64,000 nucleotides of DNA from Pseudomonas protegens (GTDB taxonomy: Bacteria; Pseudomonadota; Gammaproteobacteria; Pseudomonadales; Pseudomonadaceae), in assembly GCF_003363755.1 (NCBI RefSeq), contig NZ_CP031396.1, positions 5,116,501 to 5,180,500 of the forward strand. Reading direction: 5' to 3'. A program made the position numbers and the translations under genes. Below, piece by piece: positions 34,828 to 44,477 of this stretch; position 1 is the stretch's first letter, and each line of letters starts with the position of its first letter. The notes beneath the pieces are model-generated. The model saw nothing but the letters and a program-made list of their open reading frames with translations, was not told the origin of the DNA and ran no database searches.

Positions 34828-37530
34828 ATGTTCAGTGTGCAGCCCTTTTGGCTGGGTTTTCCTGTGCTTGCGCGAGTCTGTCCTGGCGATGCTCCGGCCC
34901 GGCTCTTGCGAGCACTGTCGGTGCTGGCCGGGCTGCTGGGGCTGGCGGCTCCTGTGGCTGCCCAGCCGACGACCGCTGATCAAGCCGTGCTATCGGAGGT
35001 GTCCGGCGACACGTCGCAGAACAGTCCGGTGTTCTTCGATACCCAGATGCTGTTCAAGGGGCCGGGAACCCTCATCGACACGCAGCGCTTCGAGCGCGCG
35101 GGTTACGTGGCGCCCGGCAAGTACCTGCTGGATGTGCGGGTCAGTGGCGCCTGGCGCGGGCTGATCGAGATCGAATTGCGCGAAAGCGCTGACCCCCAGG
35201 GCAGCCAGCCCTGCTACGACCGCGAGTTGCTCACGCAATTGGGCATCGACCTGCACAAAGCCGACGCCGCGTTGGCGCCTGCCAGCCATCCGCTGCAAGG
35301 CGATGGCCTGTTCTGCGGGGACCTTGCCAGTTACATCCCCCACGTCACCACCAGGGTCAACATGGCCGAACAGCAGCTTGAACTCTCGGTTCCACAGCTG
35401 TTCGTGCTGCCTGAAGTCGCCTCCAGCTATGTCGATCCGGCCAGTTGGGACTCGGGCATCAACGCTGCCCGGCTGAACTACAGCACCAACCTGTTCAGCA
35501 CTCAGAGCCGTGGCCAGCGCAGTACCAACGGTTATGCCGGATTGAGCATGGGCCTGAACCTGGGAAACCTGCGCCTGCGTCACAGCGGCACCTTGTCCTG
35601 GTCGCCCGACAGCGGCAGCGATTATCAGCGGGGCTATATCTACGGCCAGACCGACCTGACCGACTGGCGTTCGCAATTACTGGTGGGGGAGAGCGTGACC
35701 GATTCCGAGCTGTTCGATTCGGTGTCGTTTCGCGGGGTCAAGTTGTTCAGCGATGAACGCATGCTGCCCACCACTCAGCGCTATTTCGCCCCGGTGGTGC
35801 GCGGCACGGCCAATACCAATGCCAAGGTCACGGTGCAGCAGCGTGGTTACCTGGTGTATGAAACCACCGTTGCCCCAGGCCCCTTCGAGATTGCCGACCT
35901 GCAGGCCGCCAGCTTTGGCGGTGACCTGGAGGTGACGGTCACCGAGGCCGATGGCCGTACCCAGCGTTTTACCGTGCCCTTTGCCACCATGGCCCGCCAC
36001 CTGCGTCCCGGCGTCACCCGCTACAGCCTGACCGGCGGTCAAGTGATCAGGGCCGGAGGGCGTGGCCTGCACCAGTATGTGGCCCAGGGCACCCTGCAAC
36101 GCGGGCTGGACAACCAGGTCACCGGTTATGCCGGTGCCTCGCTCACCGGCAGCTACATGGCCGGCCTGATCGGCGCGGCGCTGAACACCGAGCTCGGAGG
36201 TTTCGGTCTCGACCTGACCCAGTCCCGCAGTCAGGTGCCGCGCAATGGCAACCTGCAGGGCACCAGCCTGCGTCTTTCCTACAGCAAGAACCTGCATGAC
36301 AGCGGCACCCAGTTCTCGTTGCTGGCCTATCGCTATTCCACCCGGGGCTACCTGAGCCTGCGGGACGCCATCGACCTTGAGGACTTCGTCAACCGAGGCG
36401 CGCGCTTCGAAGACTTCGCCCGGGTCCGCGATCGGCTGGATGTGACGATCAACCAGCGGGTGGATGGCCTCGGCGGTGACTTTTACCTCAACGGCTCCTC
36501 CCTCAACTACTGGAACAGCCGCGGTCAGGCCCGCAACTACGCCATGGGCTACAACCATCAGTGGCGCGGCCTCAGCTATGCCCTGAGCGTCCAGCGTACC
36601 CAGGGTTCGAGCCAGTTCTCGGGGCGTCGCACCCGCAGTGAGAACACCTTGTGGAGCCTCAGTCTGTCGCTGCCCCTGGGGGGCGTCGCCGGGCGTTCCA
36701 CCCTGGCCAATGCCTTTGCCAGTCACGACCGGAATTCCGGTGCCCGTTACTCCAGCGGCATTTCCGGTTCACTGGGCGAGCACGACACGGCGTCCTATGG
36801 CGTCTCGGTGTCCCATGATGCCCAGCCGCGGGAAACCTCGACCAACGCCAACCTGAGCTACTACCTGCCGCAGGTGACCCTGAGTTCGAGCCTGTCCCAG
36901 GGGCGTGACTATCGGGCCCAGTCGCTGGGTGCCTCCGGCGGCATGCTCCTGCATTCCGGGGGCCTGACCCTGTCCCAGACCCTGAGTGAAACCGCAGCCC
37001 TGGTGCATGCCCCCCATGCCAGGGGCGCCAGTGTCGGCTACGCCGGTACGCAGGTGGACGGACAAGGTTATGCGGTGCTGCCGAGCCTGGCGCCCTATCA
37101 GCTCAATACCGTGGACCTGGACCCCAGCGGCATGGATGAGGATGTCGAGCTGCAGGTCAGTTCGCGCAATGTCGCGCCCCGGGCGGGGGCCGTGGTCAGG
37201 CTGTCCTACCCGACTCGCAAGGCCCGGGCGTTTCTGATCGACAGCCGGCAGGCCGATGGTGCGCCGCTGCCCTTTGCCGCCAGTGCCCTGGACGCCGACA
37301 GCGGCGAGGAGCTGGGGGCGGTGGGGCAGGGCAGTCGCCTGGTGCTGCGCAGTGAGAAGGACCGGGGCCGCATCCGTGTGCAGTGGGGCGAAGGACCTGG
37401 CGAGCAGTGCCTGATCGACTATGTATTGCCGGCGCCCGCGGCGCAGCCGGGCAACGATTCGCTTCTGCTCGACTTGCCGTGTCACCGCTGGGCGCAGCAG
37501 AGCGCCATCACCACGGAGCCTGCATCTTGA
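34828..37530 (+). CDS. Outer-membrane fimbrial usher, CupB3-like
   Basis: A 900-residue usher that assembles and exports pilins. After a signal region ending AAPVAAQ there is the N-terminal chaperone-binding domain (VFFDTQMLFKG onwards), a 24-strand barrel (about 160-680) with plug, and C-terminal domains. Key barrel signatures are RGVKLFSDERMLP, FAPVVRGTANTNAKVTVQQ and the PGPFEIADL stretch. I see no extra POTRA-type domain, unlike the P-usher reported for CupB3. The ATG at 34828 has a weak ribosome site; a TTG at 34816 is possible. It overlaps the next gene by four bases. Confidence 0.9.
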   Translation: MFSVQPFWLGFPVLARVCPGDAPARLLRALSVLAGLLGLAAPVAAQPTTADQAVLSEVSGDTSQNSPVFFDTQMLFKGPGTLIDTQRFERAGYVAPGKYLLDVRVSGAWRGLIEIELRESADPQGSQPCYDRELLTQLGIDLHKADAALAPASHPLQGDGLFCGDLASYIPHVTTRVNMAEQQLELSVPQLFVLPEVASSYVDPASWDSGINAARLNYSTNLFSTQSRGQRSTNGYAGLSMGLNLGNLRLRHSGTLSWSPDSGSDYQRGYIYGQTDLTDWRSQLLVGESVTDSELFDSVSFRGVKLFSDERMLPTTQRYFAPVVRGTANTNAKVTVQQRGYLVYETTVAPGPFEIADLQAASFGGDLEVTVTEADGRTQRFTVPFATMARHLRPGVTRYSLTGGQVIRAGGRGLHQYVAQGTLQRGLDNQVTGYAGASLTGSYMAGLIGAALNTELGGFGLDLTQSRSQVPRNGNLQGTSLRLSYSKNLHDSGTQFSLLAYRYSTRGYLSLRDAIDLEDFVNRGARFEDFARVRDRLDVTINQRVDGLGGDFYLNGSSLNYWNSRGQARNYAMGYNHQWRGLSYALSVQRTQGSSQFSGRRTRSENTLWSLSLSLPLGGVAGRSTLANAFASHDRNSGARYSSGISGSLGEHDTASYGVSVSHDAQPRETSTNANLSYYLPQVTLSSSLSQGRDYRAQSLGASGGMLLHSGGLTLSQTLSETAALVHAPHARGASVGYAGTQVDGQGYAVLPSLAPYQLNTVDLDPSGMDEDVELQVSSRNVAPRAGAVVRLSYPTRKARAFLIDSRQADGAPLPFAASALDADSGEELGAVGQGSRLVLRSEKDRGRIRVQWGEGPGEQCLIDYVLPAPAAQPGNDSLLLDLPCHRWAQQSAITTEPAS

Positions 37531-38276
37531 GTAGCAGTCTTGCTTGTGTGGTGCGTTGCGTGTGCCTGTTGGCGGCGGTGCTGCTGTTCAGCCAGGGCGT
37601 GCGCGCCGATCTGTCGATTGTCGGCACGCGCTTTATCTATCCCCAGGGGCTGGCGGCCTTGAGCATCCGGGTCGGCAATCTCGGGACGGCGCCGCTGCTG
37701 CTGCAGACCTGGCTGGACAAGGGCGATGCCTCGGTCGATCCGAGCCGGCTGGCGGTGCCATTCGTGCTTTCGCCCCCGCTTTCGCGGCTTGATCCGCAGC
37801 AGAGCTCCGTCCTGTCGCTGCGTTACAGCGGTGAACCGCTGCCTGTCGATCGCGAGTCGGTGTTCTGGCTCAACTTTCTGGAAGTGCCGTCCCTGCGGCC
37901 TTTGAGCAGCAACCAGCTGAGCCTGAGTTACCGCCTGCGCATGAAGCTGCTGTATCGCCCCAAGGGCCTGCCGGGTCGCGCCGACGAGGCGGCGCGCCAG
38001 CTGCGTTGGAGCCTGCAGAAGGCAGAGCAGGCGGCAGGGGCTGCGGCGCTCAGCGTGAGCAATCCGACGCCGTACTACGTGTCCCTGGCTCGGGTGGATG
38101 TGGGCGACCCGCGTCAACCCATGACTGTGCAGGGCATCACCGTCGAGCCGTTCGGCTCGGCGCGCCTGCCGTTGTCCGCCGCGCCGGTGTTGAGCGGCGG
38201 CGCGGCGGAAATTCGATACCAAGTGGTTTTAGACAGCGGGGAGACGCTGAGTGGAAGTGTGCAAATACACCTGTAG
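37527..38276 (+). CDS. Second periplasmic pilus chaperone, CupB4-like
   Basis: A 249-residue PapD-family chaperone. I place the start at a TTG that overlaps the usher stop (TTGA) with GGAG eight bases upstream; it opens a signal peptide ending at GVRA. The mature part shows DLSIVGTRFIYPQGLAALSI, the PLPVDRESVFWLNFLEVPS motif and RMKLLYRP. Having two chaperones fits CupB, where one serves pilin and the other possibly the adhesin or secreted partner. Confidence 0.9.
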   Translation: MSSSLACVVRCVCLLAAVLLFSQGVRADLSIVGTRFIYPQGLAALSIRVGNLGTAPLLLQTWLDKGDASVDPSRLAVPFVLSPPLSRLDPQQSSVLSLRYSGEPLPVDRESVFWLNFLEVPSLRPLSSNQLSLSYRLRMKLLYRPKGLPGRADEAARQLRWSLQKAEQAAGAAALSVSNPTPYYVSLARVDVGDPRQPMTVQGITVEPFGSARLPLSAAPVLSGGAAEIRYQVVLDSGETLSGSVQIHL

Positions 38277-40014
38277 TGGTACGGCAGCCGGGCTGCCGGC
38301 CGGTGGATGCAAAGAGCGAGATGCGGAGCGGTTGCGAGTGCCGTCGGCGCTGCGACCGGGGATGTTGCTGGCGCTGTTGCTGCCCGTGCTGGCGCAGGCC
38401 CAGATGCGGGTCCAGGTGCCCAGCGCCGGGCAGGCCATACGGGATATCGAAGCCACCCAGCCAGCGCTGCCGCGGCCCTCCGATGAGGTGCAACTGGATG
38501 TGCCCAAGGCCGAGCGTTCGACGCCGGCCCCGGACACTTCGGGTGTGCGCTTGCAGGTCAAGGCCTTCGTCATCGAGGGCAATCAGGTGTTCAGCGATCA
38601 GGACCTGCAGCCGCTGCTGGACGATTTGCGCGGTCAAGAACTGGACCTGGGCGGTTTGCGTGACGCAGCGCAGCGCATCACCGCCCATTACCAGCAACAG
38701 GGCTATCTGCTGGCCCGGGCCTTCTTGCCGGCCCAGGAAGTCGATGGCGGCGTGGTGCGCATCGAGGTCATGGAAGGTCGCTATGGCCGGGTCGAGCTGA
38801 GCAATCAGTCCCGTGCCCGGGATGGCGTACTGCGTGGGCCGCTGGCCGCACTGGACGATGGCGCGGCGGTCAACAGCGCGGACCTTGAGCGCAGCCTGCT
38901 GCTGCTTAACGATCTGCCCGGGGTCCGGGTCAAGGGCACGTTGCGTGCGGGACAGGCCCCCGGCACCAGCGATCTGCTGGTGGAGGCACAGCCCGGTCCC
39001 TGGGCCAGTGGCAGCCTGGAGGCCGACAACTTCGGCGGCTACCACACCGGCGAGTTCCGCCTGGGGGGCAGCTTCAACCTCAACAACCCCCTGGGCCTGG
39101 GGGACCAGATCAACTTGCGCCTGCTGGGCAGCGATCGGGACCAGCGCTACTGGCGCGGCGCCTATCAACTGCCCGTGGGGCCCTGGTCGACCCGGGTCGG
39201 TGCGGCCTATTCGCACATGAGCTACGAGCTCAACAGAAAACGCGTGAAGAAGCTGGAGATGAACGGCCAGGCCAGTGTCCAGAGTGTCTTCCTCGCCCAG
39301 CCGATTCTGCGGGGACGGACCTTCGACCTGAGTGCGCAACTGCAGTACGAGAACAAGCAGCTGCGCGATGACATCGACCTGTTCGAGCTGAGCAAGCGCA
39401 AGCACATCGAGTTGTGGACCCTGAGCCTGGGCGGCAACCGCCAGGACCGGTTTCTCGGCGGTGGCTACAACCAGTTCAGCCTGTCCTACGGCTCGGGTCG
39501 CCTGACCTTCGATGACGCCTTTGAGCAGCGCCTGGATCGCTATACCGCCGCCACCGGCGGCGGCTTCGCCAAGACCAACCTGCAGGTTGCGCGCCTGCAG
39601 CGACTGGGCGACCGCTTCCAGCTCTATGCCCAGGTCAATGCCCAGTGGACCTCGGCCAACCTCGACAGCTCGGAAAAGATGGGGCTGGGCGGCCCCTATG
39701 GGGTGCGCGCCTATCCCCTGAGCGCCGGCATTGGCGACCAGGGCTGGCAGGCCGGCCTGGAGCTGGGCTACGCCCTGGCACCCGGCTGGCAATTGAGCCT
39801 GTTTGCCGACAAGGGCTACGTGCAGGTCAACCGCCTGCCCTGGACGAACGAGATCAACACCCAGCGCCTGCAATCGGCGGGCCTGGGGGCGCGCTGGAGC
39901 GGCGAGCGGCGGCAACTCAACCTGAGCAGTGCCTGGCCCCTGGATAACCAGAAGGCCGGGGACGGTCCCGAGCGCACCCCGCGGATCTGGGTGAACGCGA
40001 CACAGTTTTTCTGA
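38251..40014 (+). CDS. TpsB-type two-partner secretion transporter (ShlB/FhaC family)
   Basis: An outer-membrane barrel of up to 587 residues. Residues after the signal carry a helix-like linker, a POTRA pair (VKAFVIEGNQVFSDQDLQPLL and VEVMEGR-type strands, about 105-260) and a 16-strand barrel with the L6-like GVRAYP motif and a C-terminal Phe (NATQFF). It exports the TpsA encoded next. GTG at 38251 (GGGGAG upstream) overlaps the chaperone by 26 bases; GTG at 38338, also with GGAG, gives a cleaner signal peptide. No such gene sits in P. aeruginosa cupB. Confidence 0.9.
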   Translation: MEVCKYTCSGTAAGLPAGGCKERDAERLRVPSALRPGMLLALLLPVLAQAQMRVQVPSAGQAIRDIEATQPALPRPSDEVQLDVPKAERSTPAPDTSGVRLQVKAFVIEGNQVFSDQDLQPLLDDLRGQELDLGGLRDAAQRITAHYQQQGYLLARAFLPAQEVDGGVVRIEVMEGRYGRVELSNQSRARDGVLRGPLAALDDGAAVNSADLERSLLLLNDLPGVRVKGTLRAGQAPGTSDLLVEAQPGPWASGSLEADNFGGYHTGEFRLGGSFNLNNPLGLGDQINLRLLGSDRDQRYWRGAYQLPVGPWSTRVGAAYSHMSYELNRKRVKKLEMNGQASVQSVFLAQPILRGRTFDLSAQLQYENKQLRDDIDLFELSKRKHIELWTLSLGGNRQDRFLGGGYNQFSLSYGSGRLTFDDAFEQRLDRYTAATGGGFAKTNLQVARLQRLGDRFQLYAQVNAQWTSANLDSSEKMGLGGPYGVRAYPLSAGIGDQGWQAGLELGYALAPGWQLSLFADKGYVQVNRLPWTNEINTQRLQSAGLGARWSGERRQLNLSSAWPLDNQKAGDGPERTPRIWVNATQFF

Positions 40015-40090
40015 AGGCCTGCGTGTGCTTTGGAAGTAGTGCCGTTCTGCGAAAAACAGCAGGGCGTTTAAACGTCAATAAGGAGTCATT

Positions 40091-43084
40091 GTGAACAAGA
40101 TTTATGCGTTGGTATGGAACCAGGCCCAAGGTCGCTGGAGCGTAACCTGCGAGGGCGCGCGGCGCCGGCGTCGCAGTGGTGGGCGCAAGGGGTTGCTGGT
40201 GATGGCAGCCGGCTTGCTGGCCCTGGGAGGACTGACGCCGGCAATGGCGCTGCCCGAAGGTGGCACGCTGGTTTCCGGCAGTGCCAATTACGACGTCAAT
40301 GGCAACAACCTGGTGATCAATCAAAAGACCGACAAGCTGATCACCAATTGGAACGAGTTCAACATCGCCGCCAATCAATCGGTGACCTTCAACCAGCCGG
40401 GACGCGAGTCCATCGCCCTGAACCGGGTGACCGGCTTCAAGGCCAGCAACATTCAGGGCGCGCTGAACGCCAACGGCCAGGTGTTTCTGATCAACCCCAA
40501 CGGGGTGTTGATCGGCCAGGGCGCCCAGGTCAACGTCGGCGGCCTGGTGGCCTCGACCCGTGGCATCAGTGACGATGACTTCAATAACGGTCGCTACCAG
40601 TTCACCGGAAAGTCGGCGGTCGAAGTGATCAACGACGGCAAGATCACTGCTGCCGATGGCGGCTACGTGGCGCTGCTGGGCGCGCGGGTGCGCAACAACG
40701 GCGAAATCGTCGCCAATCAGGGCGCTGTGGCCCTGGGGGCCGGCAACGACTTCACACTGAGCCTGGGTAACGACAATCTGATCAGCTTGCAGATCAACGG
40801 TGCCGCCGCGGATGCGTTGGCGCAGAACACGTCGTTGCTCAAGGCCGATGGCGGCCAGGTGCTGATGCTGGCCAAGAACTCCAATGCGCTGACTCAGGCG
40901 GTGGTCAACAACCAGGGCGTGATCGAGGCCAATACCCTGTCCAACAAGGATGGACGCATCGTTCTGGATGGCGGCGAGCGTGGCGTGGTCAATGTGGGGG
41001 GCAAATTGACGGCCAGCGCCTTAACCACCGACGGCAACGGCGGTACGGTTCAAACCTCGGGCGCGGTCACTCGGGTCGAGCTCAATGCCGAGGTCGATAC
41101 CCGCTCCAGGAGCGGTCGCACCGGCACCTGGGTCATCGAGTCCAATGAGGTCAAGGTGGGCTCCACGGGCGTGTCCGGCAACCCGACCCTGGTCGAAAGC
41201 ACGCTCTCCCAGAACCTGAACAACACCAACGTTGATCTGCGCAGCCGCAATGGCGATGTGGCGGTGGACGCTGCGGTCGAGTGGAAAAGCGGCAACCAAC
41301 TGACCCTGAGCGCCGCCAAGGACGTCAAGGTCAATCAACGGATCAACGCCACGGGCGCCAACTCGCGTCTGGAACTGAACGCCGCCAAGTCGGTCCGGCT
41401 CGACAGTCACGTGAGCCTCACCGGCACCAGCAACAGTCTGGGGGTCAATCATGGCGAGCAACTGATCGTGGGCGACAAGGGACTGGTGACCTTGTCCGGA
41501 GGCGACGCCGGGTTTGACGCCAATGGCAAGCAGCACAAAGTGATCCAGAACAGCCAGCAGTTGCAGGCCATCGGCAACAAGCTCGATGACCACTATGTGC
41601 TGGGCAATCAGATCAAGGGCTCGGGGAGCATCAACTCGATTGGCGGCGACCAGGTGTTCACCGGTTCCTTGAACGGTCTGGGCAATACCATCAGTGGCTT
41701 CACCATCAACAGCTCGGGCCTGTATGCCGGATTGTTCGGCCAGTCCTCCGGCAGCATCAGCGATCTGAAGCTGGCCTCGATCACCGTCAACGGACAAAAC
41801 AGCCGCAACGGCTTCAGTGAAATTGGCGGTCTGGTGGGGCGCAACAGCGGCAGCATCGAACGGGTCAGTGCCAGCGATATGCAGGTCTCCGCCAATAGCG
41901 ACCAGCGCAACAAGGTCGGCGGCCTGGTGGGGGTCAACTACGGTGGGTCGATCAAGGACTCTTCGATAGCGGGTTCGCTGTACGGCGGCGCCCATACCAC
42001 GGCCATCGGCGGCGTGGCCGGGGAAAACCGCTTCGGCAGTGTCAGGGCCGGTCTCATCAGCGGCAGTTCCAGTCATGTCGATATCACCACCAAGATGTTC
42101 AAACAGGCCATGGGCGGCGCCGGAGGACTGGTTGGGGTCAACAAGGGCGCCGTGATTGCCGACTCGTCGAGCAAGGGCACCATCGGTACTTACAATCCGC
42201 TCTACAAGGGACTGAACCTGGGCGGGCTGGTGGGTAATAACCAGGACGGCACCATTACCGGCTCCCGTTCCTCGATGACCGTGTACGGCGCGCTGGGTAG
42301 TCATATTGGCGGCCTGGTCGGGTTCAACCGCTCAGGCATCATCCGCGGGTCCAGTGCCAGCGGTAACGTCTACGGGGTGGGCAGCGAGGCCGCTGGGGGG
42401 CTGATCGGCTCGCAGCAGAACCAGAGCGTGGTCAGCAACGTCCAGGCCACCGGGAATGTCATTGACCTGGCCGGCATGAATCTGGGCGGGCTGGTTGGAA
42501 AAAGTGACGACAGCACCATCAGCGGCTACATCGAGGCCAAGGGACAGGTCAAGGGAGGGGCGAAGGCCAACGTCGGCGGTCTGGTCGGTAGCAACATTGG
42601 TGGCCTGATCTACGATGCCAAGGCGCTGGGCGCGGTGGAGGGCTATGCCAGCAGTAATATTGGCGGGCTGGTGGGCTACAACGATGGCGACCTGGTCTCG
42701 GTCGAGGCCCATGGCAAGGTATTTGGCGATACCTACAGCTCGGTGGGCGGACTGGTGGGCTTCAACTCCAACTACTCCAACCACGTCATCGAGCGTGCCG
42801 TGGCGACTGGCAATGTCCATGGAACCTGGCACAGCAAGGTCGGGGGCCTGGTCGGCGATAACCAGTCGCGGATCGTCAACTCCGAGTCCCGTGGCCGCGT
42901 CAGTGGCGGCTGGCGTACCACCCTGGGTGGGCTGGTGGGCGTGAACGAGGGGCAGATCCAAGGCTCGAAATCCACCGGCAAGGTCGATACCGTCTGGGCC
43001 TACTTCCAGACGTATGGTGACCAGATCGGCATCAACCACGGCTCCTACTCGTCGGCCCGGGTGTCCAGTGGCCTGATGGACTAA
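40091..43084 (+). CDS. TpsA-type filamentous exoprotein with GLUG repeats, CupB5-like
   Basis: A 997-residue secreted beta-helical protein. The N-terminus has an extended signal peptide region (MNKIYALVWNQAQGRWSVTC) and a hydrophobic core ending at AMA. The TPS secretion domain (about 54-300) carries NEFNIAANQSVTF and FLINPNGVLIGQGAQVN. The C-terminal third is an array of 14 GGLVG-type GLUG repeats (41700-42980). Apart from the leader cysteine the protein has none, as usual for TpsA cargo. Length is close to CupB5. AAGGAG lies just before the start. Confidence 0.9.
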   Translation: MNKIYALVWNQAQGRWSVTCEGARRRRRSGGRKGLLVMAAGLLALGGLTPAMALPEGGTLVSGSANYDVNGNNLVINQKTDKLITNWNEFNIAANQSVTFNQPGRESIALNRVTGFKASNIQGALNANGQVFLINPNGVLIGQGAQVNVGGLVASTRGISDDDFNNGRYQFTGKSAVEVINDGKITAADGGYVALLGARVRNNGEIVANQGAVALGAGNDFTLSLGNDNLISLQINGAAADALAQNTSLLKADGGQVLMLAKNSNALTQAVVNNQGVIEANTLSNKDGRIVLDGGERGVVNVGGKLTASALTTDGNGGTVQTSGAVTRVELNAEVDTRSRSGRTGTWVIESNEVKVGSTGVSGNPTLVESTLSQNLNNTNVDLRSRNGDVAVDAAVEWKSGNQLTLSAAKDVKVNQRINATGANSRLELNAAKSVRLDSHVSLTGTSNSLGVNHGEQLIVGDKGLVTLSGGDAGFDANGKQHKVIQNSQQLQAIGNKLDDHYVLGNQIKGSGSINSIGGDQVFTGSLNGLGNTISGFTINSSGLYAGLFGQSSGSISDLKLASITVNGQNSRNGFSEIGGLVGRNSGSIERVSASDMQVSANSDQRNKVGGLVGVNYGGSIKDSSIAGSLYGGAHTTAIGGVAGENRFGSVRAGLISGSSSHVDITTKMFKQAMGGAGGLVGVNKGAVIADSSSKGTIGTYNPLYKGLNLGGLVGNNQDGTITGSRSSMTVYGALGSHIGGLVGFNRSGIIRGSSASGNVYGVGSEAAGGLIGSQQNQSVVSNVQATGNVIDLAGMNLGGLVGKSDDSTISGYIEAKGQVKGGAKANVGGLVGSNIGGLIYDAKALGAVEGYASSNIGGLVGYNDGDLVSVEAHGKVFGDTYSSVGGLVGFNSNYSNHVIERAVATGNVHGTWHSKVGGLVGDNQSRIVNSESRGRVSGGWRTTLGGLVGVNEGQIQGSKSTGKVDTVWAYFQTYGDQIGINHGSYSSARVSSGLMD

Positions 43085-43111
43085 GGCGCGTCGGCAAGAC
43101 CTCGGCCCGGC

Positions 43112-43132
43112 TGCCAGGGACTGTCCCTGGCA
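43112..43132 (+). other. Hairpin between TpsA and adhesin genes
   Basis: TGCCAGGGAC and GTCCCTGGCA flank a single T, with no U-tract after it. It may set the adhesin at a low level relative to TpsA, consistent with the few copies needed at a pilus tip. Confidence 0.45.
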
Positions 43133-43228
43133 CGCCGGGCACTTGCAACCTGTTCACTATCGATTGACCGGCTCCCGGGGCGCCGCAGCGTGAACCCGGG
43201 GCCGGCTTGGAAAAGGAGGCAATGACCG

Positions 43229-44389
43229 ATGAGAGATCCATGGCTCAGGCTCCTCAGCGATGGACGACGGCCCGGTCTATTGATGCGCGCGATCATCTTG
43301 ATGCTGTTGTGCGTGCAAGGGGGCGCACCGGTGTACGCGGCTATCGAGGGCAAGGCCAAGGGGTGCGTGTTCAGTAGTTATGGCAGCACTGCCCAGGACT
43401 GGTTGGAAATCACGCCATTGACCCGGAGCACGCCGGTGGGTTCGGTATTGCAGCAGCGTCACGTGAACCCGGTGATCGAATACACCACCGAGGAATCTGC
43501 TACCCAGGAGCAGCATGAGTTGGTGTCCGCCGCGCATTTGCCCGGGGTGAGATTTCCCGACGGCATCATTCCGACCAATATCGATGGCATCAGCTTCCAG
43601 GTGACGGCCTATCCTACCGGCGCGGGCCCTCATGTCCTCACGGGCAATTTCTATCCCCGGGTACTGGAAAAGTACGGCGTGGAGCACGCAAACGACGCGT
43701 TGAAAAAGGTAGTCACGGCCTACGTGTATTCGCTGATCCTGACCCGACCCGCTGACGAGTTGCCCAAGGGGGCGCTGGTGGTCAACAGCTTGAGCGGTGC
43801 CCAGGTGGCGCTATACGCGCTGGATCTGGACCAGGGGGTGGTGACGGTCGGGCAACATTTGCAGGAGCTGCCGCAACACGACAATAGAGAGCGGTGTTCG
43901 AAACAACTGCTGCTCAACGAGCACGACCTGCTTGGTTCCGAAGGCGTCAAGTTCACCGCCAAGTGCCAGGTGGTCACCCGCAACGTTACGCTGCGCCTGG
44001 GCAGTCCCTCGGCCCATGACTTTCCCACGCTGGGCTCGACCTCGCCGCCCTCGGCCGTGGCCAGGCTTGAGGTCAACGACTGCTCGTTCAACAGCCTGCC
44101 GAAGGTCTCGTTCAGCGCCGAACCCGCCTCGCGCTGCGACCCGACAGGGATCCTGGGGCTGACTCAATCGGCTCAGGACCAGGGGCGGTCCGTCGCCAAG
44201 GGCGTTGGTATCGTCATGTTCAACGAGCAGATTCCGCGTATTCATTGCAATGGCACCCCATATGCCATGGAGCGCCTGTTGGGCAGCGATAGCGCCAGCT
44301 TCAGCTTTCGCGCCCAGTACATTCGCACCGGTCCCATCACCGAGGGGGCAGCCAACAGCAGCGCCCAGTTCAACTTCACCTTCGACTGA
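43229..44389 (+). CDS. Two-domain fimbrial tip adhesin, CupB6-like
   Basis: A 386-residue secreted protein. A long n-region precedes the hydrophobic signal (RAIILMLLCVQGGAPVYA). The N-terminal half (about 40-230) is an unrecognised receptor-binding-like domain. The C-terminal half is a pilin domain: VKFTAKCQVVTRNVTLRLGSPS, internal cysteine pairs and the terminal SAQFNFTFD donor strand. AGGAGG lies nine bases before the ATG. It ends the operon, the position of cupB6. Confidence 0.8.
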   Translation: MRDPWLRLLSDGRRPGLLMRAIILMLLCVQGGAPVYAAIEGKAKGCVFSSYGSTAQDWLEITPLTRSTPVGSVLQQRHVNPVIEYTTEESATQEQHELVSAAHLPGVRFPDGIIPTNIDGISFQVTAYPTGAGPHVLTGNFYPRVLEKYGVEHANDALKKVVTAYVYSLILTRPADELPKGALVVNSLSGAQVALYALDLDQGVVTVGQHLQELPQHDNRERCSKQLLLNEHDLLGSEGVKFTAKCQVVTRNVTLRLGSPSAHDFPTLGSTSPPSAVARLEVNDCSFNSLPKVSFSAEPASRCDPTGILGLTQSAQDQGRSVAKGVGIVMFNEQIPRIHCNGTPYAMERLLGSDSASFSFRAQYIRTGPITEGAANSSAQFNFTFD

Positions 44390-44477
44390 AGCACCGGCGC
44401 TGGCCACGGGTGTTTACCTGGACGCCAGCCCCCCGGCCTTTCTACACTGACCGCCGTCTGGGGACGGGGGCACACCG

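Noticed and set aside
38137-39915. 592-codon minus-strand frame opposite the TpsB gene
   Set aside because: Composition is typical of antisense; the POTRA and barrel features on the plus strand are clear.
41700-43000. Repeated GGLVG segments considered as DNA tandem repeats or CRISPR
   Set aside because: The repeats are at the protein level with divergent codons and unequal spacing, so they are not CRISPR or satellite DNA. No CRISPR array is visible in the window.
40091-43084. TpsA considered as a CdiA-type toxin with immunity gene
   Set aside because: It ends in GLUG repeats with no toxin domain, and the next gene is a pilin-domain adhesin rather than a small immunity protein.
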